A DNA stretch of 64,000 nucleotides from Arsenicicoccus sp. oral taxon 190. GTDB lineage: Bacteria; Actinomycetota; Actinomycetes; Actinomycetales; Dermatophilaceae. Shown here one piece after another: positions 25,773-32,868 of this stretch; positions within the stretch are counted from its first letter, which is position 1; every line of letters begins with the position of its first letter. The stretch spans positions 620,001 to 684,000 of the forward strand of contig NZ_CP012070.1 of NCBI RefSeq assembly GCF_001189535.1. Reading direction: 5' to 3'. A program made the position numbers and the translations under genes. Under the pieces are notes generated by a model. That model ran no database searches and was not told the origin of the DNA. It saw only the letters and a program-made list of their open reading frames with translations.

Positions 25773-26235
25773 ATCGGGTCGGCACGCTGGTCGAAGCCAC
25801 CCGATCGCGTTGGGCTGCGGTCTCGCCGGCGGCGGTGGTCGAGTGCGCCCGCAGGGGGCGGCGTCCAAGGCCGCGGCCTGATCGGGTGGGTTCGACCATC
25901 GAGGACGGCGGTGAAAGCCACCCGACGGCGCCCGGCTGCGGTCTCGCCGCCGGCGGCGGTCGTGGAGCGACTCCCATGGAGTCCGCCGGTCGGGGCGCTG
26001 CCCTCATCGGGTGGGTTCGACCGTCGAAGACGGCGGTGAAAGCCACCCGATCGCGTTGGGCTGCGGTCTCGCCGGCGGCGGCGGTGGTGGAGCGACTCCG
26101 ATGGAGTCCGCCGGTCGGGGCGCTGGCCTGATCGGGTGGGTTCAACCATCGAGGACGGCGGTGAAAACCACCCACTGGCGCCCGCCTGCGCTTTCGCCGT
26201 CGGCGGCAGTCCCAGCGCCCCTGGTCCAGACGCAG
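25773..26235. repeat. Four degenerate tandem copies of a 125-bp repeat
   Basis: Two full units start with ATCGGGTGGGTTCGACC at 25881 and 26006, exactly 125 bp apart; a third start is at 26131 (again 125 bp) and runs into a diverged, truncated end near 26235. A shorter copy, about 108 bp with internal deletions, starts at 25773. Each full unit has GGGTGG and CCACCC about 30 bp apart (possible stem), then GCTGCGGTCTCGCC, and the middle two have the perfect hairpin GACTCC-N3-GGAGTC followed by GCCGGTCGGGGCGCT. The open frames across it are made by the repeat. No gene is seen in the 557 bp between tRNA-Arg and the WecG-like gene other than these repeats. Confidence 0.85.
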
Positions 26236-26264
26236 CCCAGTACCGGTTGAGTACCGGCGCAGCT

Positions 26265-27050
26265 TCAGTACCGCAGCAGCCGCTCGGTCCGGGTCAGCAG
26301 CCGCACCAGCGACGGCGGCCCCTGCAGCAGGTAACGACGGGCGAGGCGCTTGGGCTCGCGCGACAGTCGGTAGGCCCACTCGAGGTGGTTGTCCTGCCAG
26401 AACTGCGGCGCCCGCTCGACGGTGCCGGCGATGAAGTCCGCCGCCGCACCGAAGGCCAGCAGCGCACGGGCCCCGGACGCGACGCCGTGCTCGCGGATCC
26501 AGTCCTCCTGGCGCGGCTTGCCGAGGGCCACGGCCACGACGTCCGCGCCCGACTCGCGCACCACCTCGGCCCACCTCGCGGCACGCGCTGGGTCGGCGAG
26601 GTCCGAGCGCTCCGGCGCCCACATGCCCGCGATCCGCAGCTCGGGCAGGCGCCGCTCCAGCTCACCCCGCAGCCGCGCGTGCAGCTCCGGCATACCGCCG
26701 AAGAACCCGACCGACGCGCCCTCCTCGGCGGCCGCCCGCAGCATCGGCTCGAGCAGGTCCGCGCCCGTGAGGCGCTCGTGGTCCACCCCCGTGACGCGCT
26801 TGGCGGTCAGCACGAAGGGTGCACCGTCCATCAGCGTCAGCCAGCGCAGCCCGCCCGACGCGGAGCGGTCGTGCGACCCGGTGGGGAACCAGTGGAGGTG
26901 GTCGAGGTTGGCCGACTCGATCGCCACCGGCTCACCCTCGCCGCGCAGTGCCGCGCGGTAGATCTCCATCGTCTCCTGCTCGGTCGCGAGGTCGACCACG
27001 ACCCCGCCCATCCGTAGCTGCTGCACCGGGCCGTCCTCACGTCTCGTCAT
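26265..27050 (-). CDS. WecG/TagA/CpsF-family glycosyltransferase
   Basis: A 261-residue GT26 enzyme that adds ManNAc-type or glucose-type sugars to polyprenyl-linked acceptors in teichoic-acid, ECA or capsule synthesis. The ESANLDHLHWF stretch, VTGVDHERLTGADLLEPML, GFFGGMPE and VALGKPRQEDWI (the GxPxQE signature) and the late FGAAADFIAGTVERAPQF are family marks. It is not linked to the main exopolysaccharide locus but is only about 5 kb from its last gene and could act on the same lipid-linked chain. It diverges from pckG. Confidence 0.88.
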   Translation of the reverse strand: MTRREDGPVQQLRMGGVVVDLATEQETMEIYRAALRGEGEPVAIESANLDHLHWFPTGSHDRSASGGLRWLTLMDGAPFVLTAKRVTGVDHERLTGADLLEPMLRAAAEEGASVGFFGGMPELHARLRGELERRLPELRIAGMWAPERSDLADPARAARWAEVVRESGADVVAVALGKPRQEDWIREHGVASGARALLAFGAAADFIAGTVERAPQFWQDNHLEWAYRLSREPKRLARRYLLQGPPSLVRLLTRTERLLRY

Positions 27051-27165
27051 ACGGGTCTCGACTCAACTATGTCAGGCAAGGTCTGCCTCAGTGTGAGGTT
27101 GCCCGCACATCGCCGCCGCGCTGTGGCCGGGGTCCGGGCCAGCGGTTACGGTGACAGCACAGATC

Positions 27166-27181
27166 TTGCCAACGTCGGCAA
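27166..27181. promoter_or_regulatory. Inverted repeat upstream of pckG
   Basis: TTGCC-AACGTC-GGCAA, a 5-bp inverted repeat with a 6-bp spacer, 21 bp before the pckG ATG. A second one, AGGCA-AGGTC-TGCCT, lies at 27074-27088 nearer the divergent gene. Either could be an operator of this divergent region; no regulator can be named. Confidence 0.3.
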
Positions 27182-27202
27182 TGAAGGGATGGCCGGTACC
27201 AC

Positions 27203-28999
27203 ATGTCCACCACGCACAAGAAGCTCGCGGCCTGGGTCGAGGAGATCGCCGCTCTGACGACGCCGGACCAGATCCACTGGATCACCGGCACGGACGAGGA
27301 GGCCGCGCAGCTCAACCAGGCGCTGGTCGACTCCGGGACCTTCATCAAGCTCGCCGAGGACAAGAAGCCCAACAGCTACTACGCCGCCTCCGACCCCAAC
27401 GACGTGGCCCGCGTGGAGGACCGCACCTACATCTGCTCCAAGGAAGAGAAGGACGCGGGCTTCACCAACAACTGGATGGCCCCGGACGAGATGAAGGGCA
27501 TCATGCGCGACCTCTACCAGGGGTGCATGAAGGGCCGCACGATGTACGTCATCCCCTTCGTGATGGGCCACCTCGAGGCCGACCAGCCGATGTACGGCGT
27601 CGAGATCACCGACTCCGCCTACGTTGTCGCCTCGATGCGCGTCATGGCCCGCGTCGGCTCGGACGTGCTCAAGCAGATGGAGGAGACGCAGGCCGACTTC
27701 GTCGAGTGCCTGCACTCCGTCGGCGCACCGCTGGCCGAGGGCGAGCAGGACGTCCCGTGGCCCTGCAACGACACCAAGTACATCGTCCACTTCCCCGAGG
27801 AGCGCGCGATCTGGTCCTTCGGGTCCGGCTACGGCGGCAACGCCCTGCTCGGCAAGAAGTGCTACGCCCTGCGCATCGCGTCGGCCATCGCCCACGACGA
27901 GGGCTGGATGGCCGAGCACATGCTGATCCTCAAGCTCACCAACCCCGAGGGCAAGACCCACTACATCGCCGCCGCCTTCCCCAGCGCCTGCGGCAAGACC
28001 AACCTCGCCATGCTCGCCCCCACCATCCCCGGCTGGAAGGCCGAGATGGTCGGCGACGACATCGCCTGGATGCGCTTCGGCGAGGACGGCCGGCTGTATG
28101 CCGTCAACCCCGAGTTCGGTCTGTTCGGCGTGGCCCCCGGCACGGGCTGGAGCACCAACAAGTCCGCGATGGAGACGATCGAGGCCGGCAACTCGGTCTT
28201 CACCAACGTGGCGCGCACCAAGGACGGCGACGTCTGGTGGGAGGGCATGACGGACGACAAGCCCGCCGAGCTCATCGACTGGAAGGGCAACGAGTGGACG
28301 CCGGAGTCCGGCACCAAGGCCGCCCACCCCAACGCCCGCTTCTGCACCCCCATCAACCAGTGCCCGATGGTCGCCCCGGAGTACGACTCCCCCAACGGCG
28401 TGCCGATCTCCGCGATCCTCTTCGGCGGGCGCCGCGCCACGACCATCCCGCTGGTCGCCCAGTCCCGCGACTGGACGCACGGCACCTACATGGGCGCCAC
28501 GCTCTCCTCGGAGACGACCGCCGCCGCGACCGGCGCCGTGGGCGTCGTGCGCCGCGACCCGATGGCCATGCTGCCGTTCATCGGCTACAACGCCGGTGAC
28601 TACGTCCAGCACTGGCTCACCATCGGCCAGAAGGGCGACGCCGACAAGCTGCCCAAGATCTTTCAGGTCAACTGGTTCCGCAAGGACGACGACGGCAAGT
28701 TCGTGTGGCCGGGCTTCGGCGAGAACTCCCGCGTCCTCGCCTGGGTGGTCGACCGCCTCGAGGGCAAGGCCGAGGGCGTCGAGTCGCCGATCGGTCTGCT
28801 GCCCAAGCCCGAGGAGATCAACACCGACGGCCTCGAGCTCACCGACGAGCAGCTCGCCACTGCCCTCGCCTTCGACAAGGCCGGCTGGGAGAAGGAGCTG
28901 CCGATGGTCGAGGAGTGGTTCGGCAAGTTCGGGGACGAGCTGCCCGCCGAGCTCCGCGCCGAGCTGGACGGGCTCAAGGAGCGGGTCGCCCAGGCCTGA
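27203..28999 (+). CDS. pckG: Phosphoenolpyruvate carboxykinase (GTP)
   Basis: A 598-residue cytoplasmic enzyme that interconverts oxaloacetate and PEP with GTP, the gluconeogenic entry point in actinobacteria. Signatures: the PNSYYAASDPNDVARVEDRTYIC opening block, the kinase-1a loop FPSACGKTNLAM (GTP phosphates), the kinase-2 region GDDIAWMRFGEDG, the GVAPGTGWSTN motif and WKGNEW, then FCTPINQCP and FGGRRATTIPLV. The length is that of the GTP class (about 600), not the shorter ATP class. It is a single-gene unit, ended by the hairpin at 29026-29072. Confidence 0.97.
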   Translation: MSTTHKKLAAWVEEIAALTTPDQIHWITGTDEEAAQLNQALVDSGTFIKLAEDKKPNSYYAASDPNDVARVEDRTYICSKEEKDAGFTNNWMAPDEMKGIMRDLYQGCMKGRTMYVIPFVMGHLEADQPMYGVEITDSAYVVASMRVMARVGSDVLKQMEETQADFVECLHSVGAPLAEGEQDVPWPCNDTKYIVHFPEERAIWSFGSGYGGNALLGKKCYALRIASAIAHDEGWMAEHMLILKLTNPEGKTHYIAAAFPSACGKTNLAMLAPTIPGWKAEMVGDDIAWMRFGEDGRLYAVNPEFGLFGVAPGTGWSTNKSAMETIEAGNSVFTNVARTKDGDVWWEGMTDDKPAELIDWKGNEWTPESGTKAAHPNARFCTPINQCPMVAPEYDSPNGVPISAILFGGRRATTIPLVAQSRDWTHGTYMGATLSSETTAAATGAVGVVRRDPMAMLPFIGYNAGDYVQHWLTIGQKGDADKLPKIFQVNWFRKDDDGKFVWPGFGENSRVLAWVVDRLEGKAEGVESPIGLLPKPEEINTDGLELTDEQLATALAFDKAGWEKELPMVEEWFGKFGDELPAELRAELDGLKERVAQA

Positions 29000-29025
29000 C
29001 CGGGCCCTCCCCACTCCCCTCCCAC

Positions 29026-29072
29026 GATCGTGGACGTTTTGTGCCGTATGGCGACACAAGACGTCCACGATC
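29026..29072. terminator. Long hairpin after pckG; copy 1 of a dispersed element
   Basis: Arms GATCGTGGACGTTTTGTG (29026-29043) and CACAAGACGTCCACGATC (29055-29072) pair over 18 positions with one G-U, around an 11-base loop. It lies 26 bp past the pckG stop, so it probably ends that transcript. The same arm sequence occurs at 59552-59602. Confidence 0.7.
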
Positions 29073-29126
29073 TGTGTTGGGGGCGGCACGCACACCGCCG
29101 TCGATCGGCGACGGGCACCGCGTCCG

Positions 29127-29276
29127 TCAGGCCCCGCGGGTAGCCCGCCGCGCCGCCGCCCGGCGCTGAGCCTCGAGCGGCGGCACCGAGGCACCACCGC
29201 ACACCGGGATCGCGGAGAGGTCCCGCCCCGGCGTCCGCCGTCGCACGGCATGGTGCGGTCGCAGCAGCCAGGTCAT
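29127..29276 (-). CDS. Small ORF coupled to the Gly/Pro-rich protein gene
   Basis: A 49-residue frame starting MTWLLRPHHAVRRRTPG and rich in Arg and Ala. Its ATG overlaps the stop of the preceding gene in the ATGA pattern used for translational coupling throughout this window. There is no recognisable family and the region is so GC-rich that a chance frame is quite possible. Confidence 0.3.
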   Translation of the reverse strand: MTWLLRPHHAVRRRTPGRDLSAIPVCGGASVPPLEAQRRAAARRATRGA

Positions 29277-29737
29277 GACGCGACCCCCGTCCCACCCGCG
29301 GCAGCGCCCCCGGCCGAGCCCGAGGCCGAGCCCGGGGTCGAGTCGACCGAACCAGACCCACCCGAGCCGGAACCACCCGAGCCGGAGCCGCCGGCCTGAC
29401 CGGGGGACCCGCCGGGCAGCTGGCCCGGCATACCGGGCGCCTGACCCTGCTGACCGGCTCCCTGCTGACCGGGGAGCTGGCCCTGCTGACCGGGGAGCTG
29501 GCCGCCCCAGCCCCCGCGGCCGGGGTGACCGCGACCCGGCCCCCGCTCGCCGCCCTGGGTGTGGCTGTTGACGACGGGAGCCGCGACCGCGACCGCTCCG
29601 CCGCCAACGGTGGCGAGCCCGACCGCCACGGCAGCGGCGGCTGCGGTCCTGCGACCCGACCATCGCGGGGGCCGGGCGGCAGCATCGGGAGGGGAGGACG
29701 GTGCCGGGTTGGTGGCGTCGTACTTGAGGGGATCCAT
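29273..29737 (-). CDS. Gly/Pro/Gln-rich membrane-anchored hypothetical protein
   Basis: A 154-residue protein of unknown function. A cytoplasmic N-terminus (MDPLKYDATNPAP, then RPPRWSGRRT) is followed by one hydrophobic segment (about residues 32-53, AAAAAVAVGLATVGGGAVAVAAP) and an exported low-complexity tail: GGERGPGRGHPGRGGWGG, repeated QLPGQQG units, then GSGSGGSGSGGSGSVD. AAGGAG lies 7 bp before the ATG. It diverges from the two-component system across an intergenic region carrying phased repeats, so it is a likely target of that system. Confidence 0.6.
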   Translation of the reverse strand: MDPLKYDATNPAPSSPPDAAARPPRWSGRRTAAAAAVAVGLATVGGGAVAVAAPVVNSHTQGGERGPGRGHPGRGGWGGQLPGQQGQLPGQQGAGQQGQAPGMPGQLPGGSPGQAGGSGSGGSGSGGSGSVDSTPGSASGSAGGAAAGGTGVAS

Positions 29738-29866
29738 GGCTGACTCCTTGTCGCAGGTGACGGGCGGGCCGTCGATCGGCATGCCATGGACCTTCGACCT
29801 GGCGCCTGTGGGGTCGCTGTGGTGCGGCCCTCGCCGCGCTAGGAGTGGCCGGCGCCCGGCTCCGCA

Positions 29867-29924
29867 CCGACACCCCCGGCACCGCACCGACACCACCCGA
29901 CACCGCACCGACACCACCCGACAC
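29867..29924. promoter_or_regulatory. Phased direct repeats, candidate response-regulator binding array
   Basis: Five copies of CCGACAC start at 29867, 29887, 29897, 29908 and 29918, i.e. 20, 10, 11 and 10 bp apart, so all lie on one face of the helix. They are embedded in a 21-bp direct repeat. The array is between the divergent Gly/Pro-rich gene (start 29737) and the response regulator gene (start 30012). OmpR/PhoB-type regulators bind direct repeats with 10-11 bp spacing; the link is inferred. Confidence 0.5.
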
Positions 29925-30011
29925 CGCCCGCCCCCACCCCGACCACGGCATAGTGGTGTCACAGGAAGCGCGTAGGATTCCCCAGCGCCGGCCACAGGGA
30001 GGCCCCGGACC

Positions 30012-30758
30012 ATGAGACCCATGAGCACGCACCCCACCGCCGCCCCCGCGCTGCACCGCTTCGACGGCTCCCCCGTCCGGGTCCTCGTCGTGGACGACGA
30101 GAACAACATCGCCGAGCTGCTGTCCATGGCCCTGCGCTACGAGGGCTGGGAGGTCCGCACCGCCGCCACCGGGCTGGAGGCGGTCCGCACGGCCCGCGAG
30201 TTCAAGCCCGACGCGGTGGCCCTCGACATGATGCTCCCGGACTTCGACGGCCTGGAGGTGCTGCGCAAGATGCGCCAGGAGGACCCGGACATCCCGGTGC
30301 TCTTCCTGACCGCCAAGGACGCCGTCGAGGACCGCGTCGCGGGGCTGACCGCCGGGGGCGACGACTACGTCACCAAGCCGTTCTCGCTCGAGGAGGTCGT
30401 CGCGCGGCTGCGGTCGCTGATGCGGCGCACCGTGCTGACCGAGACCGCCCCCGAGTCCCACCTCGTCGTCGGGGACCTGGTGATGGACGAGGACGCCCAC
30501 GAGGTGCGCCGCGGAGGCGACGAGATCCGGCTGACGGCAACGGAGTTCGAGCTGCTGAGGTTCCTGATGCGCAACCCGCGGCGGGTCCTGTCCAAGGCGC
30601 AGATCCTGGACCGGGTGTGGAACTACGACTTCGGCGGTCAGGCCAACGTCGTGGAGCTCTACATCTCCTACCTGCGCAAGAAGATCGACGCCGGCCGCGA
30701 GCCGATGATCCACACCATGCGCGGCGTCGGCTACGTGCTCAAGCCCGCCGGCGCCTGA
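30012..30758 (+). CDS. OmpR/PhoB-family response regulator
   Basis: A 248-residue DNA-binding regulator. The receiver domain (residues about 22-140) has the acidic pair VVDDEN (Asp28, Asp29), the phosphoacceptor ALDMMLPDFDG at Asp72, FLTAKD and the YVTKPFS lysine. The C-terminal winged helix reads EIRLTATEFELLRFLMRNP, ILDRVWNYDF, VVELYISYLRKKID and MIHTMRGVGYVLKP. GGGAGG lies 9 bp before the ATG; another ATG three codons in is possible. The kinase gene follows 31 bp later, so they form a pair, cotranscribed with the cupin gene. The upstream repeats suggest autoregulation. Confidence 0.93.
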   Translation: MRPMSTHPTAAPALHRFDGSPVRVLVVDDENNIAELLSMALRYEGWEVRTAATGLEAVRTAREFKPDAVALDMMLPDFDGLEVLRKMRQEDPDIPVLFLTAKDAVEDRVAGLTAGGDDYVTKPFSLEEVVARLRSLMRRTVLTETAPESHLVVGDLVMDEDAHEVRRGGDEIRLTATEFELLRFLMRNPRRVLSKAQILDRVWNYDFGGQANVVELYISYLRKKIDAGREPMIHTMRGVGYVLKPAGA

Positions 30759-30789
30759 CCCGGCCCCCTCGGCATACGGAAGGGAGCCC

Positions 30790-32262
30790 ATGCGCCCCCA
30801 GGACTGGTCGCTGACCACCAAGCTCGTCACGTCGGTGGTCGCGCTCTTCCTCGCCGTGACCGTGGCGATCGGCGGTGCCACCGTCCTCGTCATGGAGCAA
30901 CGCCTCACCCAGCAGGTCGACGCCCAGCTCGCCGACCAGCGGCAGATGATCGGCCGGGACCCGCGCGACGACGGCGGGGGCGTCGTGCGCCAGTGCACCA
31001 ACCGGCCGCCCGGGACCGGCGAGGGGATGCTGCGCGCCTGCCTGCAGGACGGGGACCTGCTGACCGGGTACGTCATCAGCCGGGGCAGCTATGCCCAGCT
31101 CACCGGCCAGCAGACCGCCGCCGTCGAGAGCTCCGGCGCCTCTGAGCGTCCCAAGACCGTCAGCCTCGGCGACGGGCTGGGCGACTACCGCCTGGTGGCG
31201 TCCTACCGGGCCGGAACCACGATCGTCACCGGCGTCCCCCTCACCGGGGTGCGCCACGCCGTCGGGGAGCTGCTGCGCACCATCACGCTCGCCTCCCTCA
31301 CCGGGCTGCTGCTCGTGGGGCTGCTGGGCACGTGGCTGGTCCGCCGCAACCTGCGGCCGCTGCGCCGGGTCGCCGACACCGCGACCGAGGTGTCCCGGAT
31401 GGAGCTGGCCTCCGGCGAGGTCGCCCTGGTCGAACGCGTCCCCGCCGACCTCGCCAACCAGCGCACCGAGGTCGGTCAGGTCGGGCACGCCCTCAACACG
31501 CTCCTCGACAACGTCGGCGACGCCCTCACGGCCCGGCACCAGTCGGAGACCCGGGTGCGCCAGTTCGTGGCCGACGCGTCGCACGAGCTGCGCACCCCTT
31601 TGTCGTCGATCAGGGGGTATGCCGAGCTCTCCCGCCGCGAGCGCGAACCCGTCCCGGCCGGGGTGCGCCACGCCCTGGACCGGATCGAGTCGGAGGCGCT
31701 ACGGATGGGCACCCTGGTCGAGGACCTGCTGCTGCTCGCCCGCCTCGACGCCGGTCGCCCGCTCGAGCACGAACCCGTCGACCTGTCGATGCTCGTCCTC
31801 GAGTGCGTCAGCGACGCCCAGGTCGCGGCGCGGGACCACCGCTGGGAGATGGACCTGCCCGAGGTGGCGATCGAGACGACCGGGGACCGCGACCGGCTGC
31901 ACCAGGTGGTGGTCAACCTGCTCGCCAACGCCCACAAGTACACCCCCGCGGGCACCGTCGTGCGCACCTCCCTGGCCGTCGACGGGTCTCACGCCGTGCT
32001 GCAGGTCCACGACGACGGACCAGGCATCGCGCCGGAGCTGCAGCCCAACCTCTTCCAGCGGTTCACGCGGGGCGACACTGCGCGCAACCGGGCCGCCGGC
32101 TCCACCGGGCTCGGGCTGTCCATCGTCGACGCGGTGGTCAAGGCGCACCACGGCGACGTGTCGGTCGCGTCGGTGCCGGGGTCGACGACCTTCACCGTGC
32201 GGCTGCCGCTGCGCGGGGGGCGCGTGGACCCGGCGACCGACCACGCGCGAGGATGGGCCTGA
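30790..32262 (+). CDS. Sensor histidine kinase
   Basis: A 490-residue membrane kinase paired with the response regulator just upstream. Order: a membrane span at about 12-34, an extracytoplasmic sensor loop of about 125 residues containing two cysteines (QCTNRP and LRACLQDGD, Cys69 and Cys84), a second span at about 166-184, a HAMP linker, the H-box DASHELRTPL with His265, N-box VVNLLANAHKYTP, G1 HDDGPGI, F RFTRGD and G2 GSTGLGLSIV. All catalytic boxes are intact. The sensed signal is unknown; the loop Cys pair could form a disulfide. Confidence 0.93.
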   Translation: MRPQDWSLTTKLVTSVVALFLAVTVAIGGATVLVMEQRLTQQVDAQLADQRQMIGRDPRDDGGGVVRQCTNRPPGTGEGMLRACLQDGDLLTGYVISRGSYAQLTGQQTAAVESSGASERPKTVSLGDGLGDYRLVASYRAGTTIVTGVPLTGVRHAVGELLRTITLASLTGLLLVGLLGTWLVRRNLRPLRRVADTATEVSRMELASGEVALVERVPADLANQRTEVGQVGHALNTLLDNVGDALTARHQSETRVRQFVADASHELRTPLSSIRGYAELSRREREPVPAGVRHALDRIESEALRMGTLVEDLLLLARLDAGRPLEHEPVDLSMLVLECVSDAQVAARDHRWEMDLPEVAIETTGDRDRLHQVVVNLLANAHKYTPAGTVVRTSLAVDGSHAVLQVHDDGPGIAPELQPNLFQRFTRGDTARNRAAGSTGLGLSIVDAVVKAHHGDVSVASVPGSTTFTVRLPLRGGRVDPATDHARGWA

Positions 32263-32290
32263 CACACCCCAGCGAGGACAGGAGCGACTC

Positions 32291-32767
32291 ATGCAGATCG
32301 TCGACAACGGCCCCCAGCCCAACGCCTTCGACATCGAGACCGCGACCAAGGACAACACCAACTACCGGACCACCGCCTGGACCGGCAAGTACCTCCAGGT
32401 CACCCTCATGTCGATCCCGGTCGGCGAGTCCATCGGTCTCGAGGCGCACCCCGAGACCGACCAGTTCCTGCGGGTCGACGCCGGCACCGGCCGGTGCGTG
32501 ATGGGGCCCGCCGAGGACGACCTCAGCTTCCAGCAGGACGTCGAGGACGGTTGGTCCATCCAGGTCCCGGCCGGCATGTGGCACGACGTCATCAACACCG
32601 GCGACGAGCCGCTGCAGGTCTACGCGGTCTACGCGCCCAGCCACCACGCGCAGGGCATCGTGCAGGCCACGGCGGCCGACGCCGAGCGCGACGAGGAGTC
32701 CGGCAAGGACGAGCCGCCGACCTGGACCGTCCAGCCGGGCGACGGCGCGGAGGACAAGCACGCCTGA
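32291..32767 (+). CDS. Cupin-domain protein
   Basis: A 158-residue protein with a single cupin barrel: MSIPVGESIGLEAHPETDQFLRVDAGTG forms motif 1 (G-x5-H-x-H-like, with Glu/Asp in metal positions) and VPAGMWHDVINTGDEPLQVYAVYAP motif 2. The C-terminal 40 residues are acidic and unstructured. Small cupins like this are often metal-binding, with diverse or unknown roles. AGGAG precedes the ATG. It follows the histidine kinase after 28 bp and ends in the hairpin at 32772-32800, so it is probably the third gene of the two-component operon. Confidence 0.8.
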   Translation: MQIVDNGPQPNAFDIETATKDNTNYRTTAWTGKYLQVTLMSIPVGESIGLEAHPETDQFLRVDAGTGRCVMGPAEDDLSFQQDVEDGWSIQVPAGMWHDVINTGDEPLQVYAVYAPSHHAQGIVQATAADAERDEESGKDEPPTWTVQPGDGAEDKHA

Positions 32768-32771
32768 CCCG

Positions 32772-32800
32772 GAGGTGCCCTGCCGTCGGCAGGGCACCTC
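32772..32800 (+). terminator. Hairpin terminator after the cupin gene
   Basis: A perfect 13-bp stem (GAGGTGCCCTGCC and its complement) with a GTC loop, 5 bp after the cupin stop. No U-run follows, as is usual for actinobacterial hairpin terminators. Confidence 0.65.
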
Positions 32801-32868
32801 TCGCGTGTCGTAGCAGCACCTCAGCAGGCGCATAGCCGCTCCACAACCGGGCAGCCGACCGTGGACGT

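Noticed and set aside
25773..26235. CRISPR array
   Set aside because: The unit is 125 bp and nearly constant over its length; there is no short repeat with unique spacers and no cas gene.
25658..26622. Minus-strand frames repeating MVEPTRSG-like peptides
   Set aside because: They are translations of the 125-bp repeat and run into tRNA-Arg or into the WecG-like gene; no ribosome site or codon bias supports them.
27073..27091. DtxR/IdeR iron box upstream of the WecG-like gene and pckG
   Set aside because: TCAGGCAAGG... has the AGG/CCT ends but matches only about 10 of 19 positions, and neither flanking gene is iron-related.
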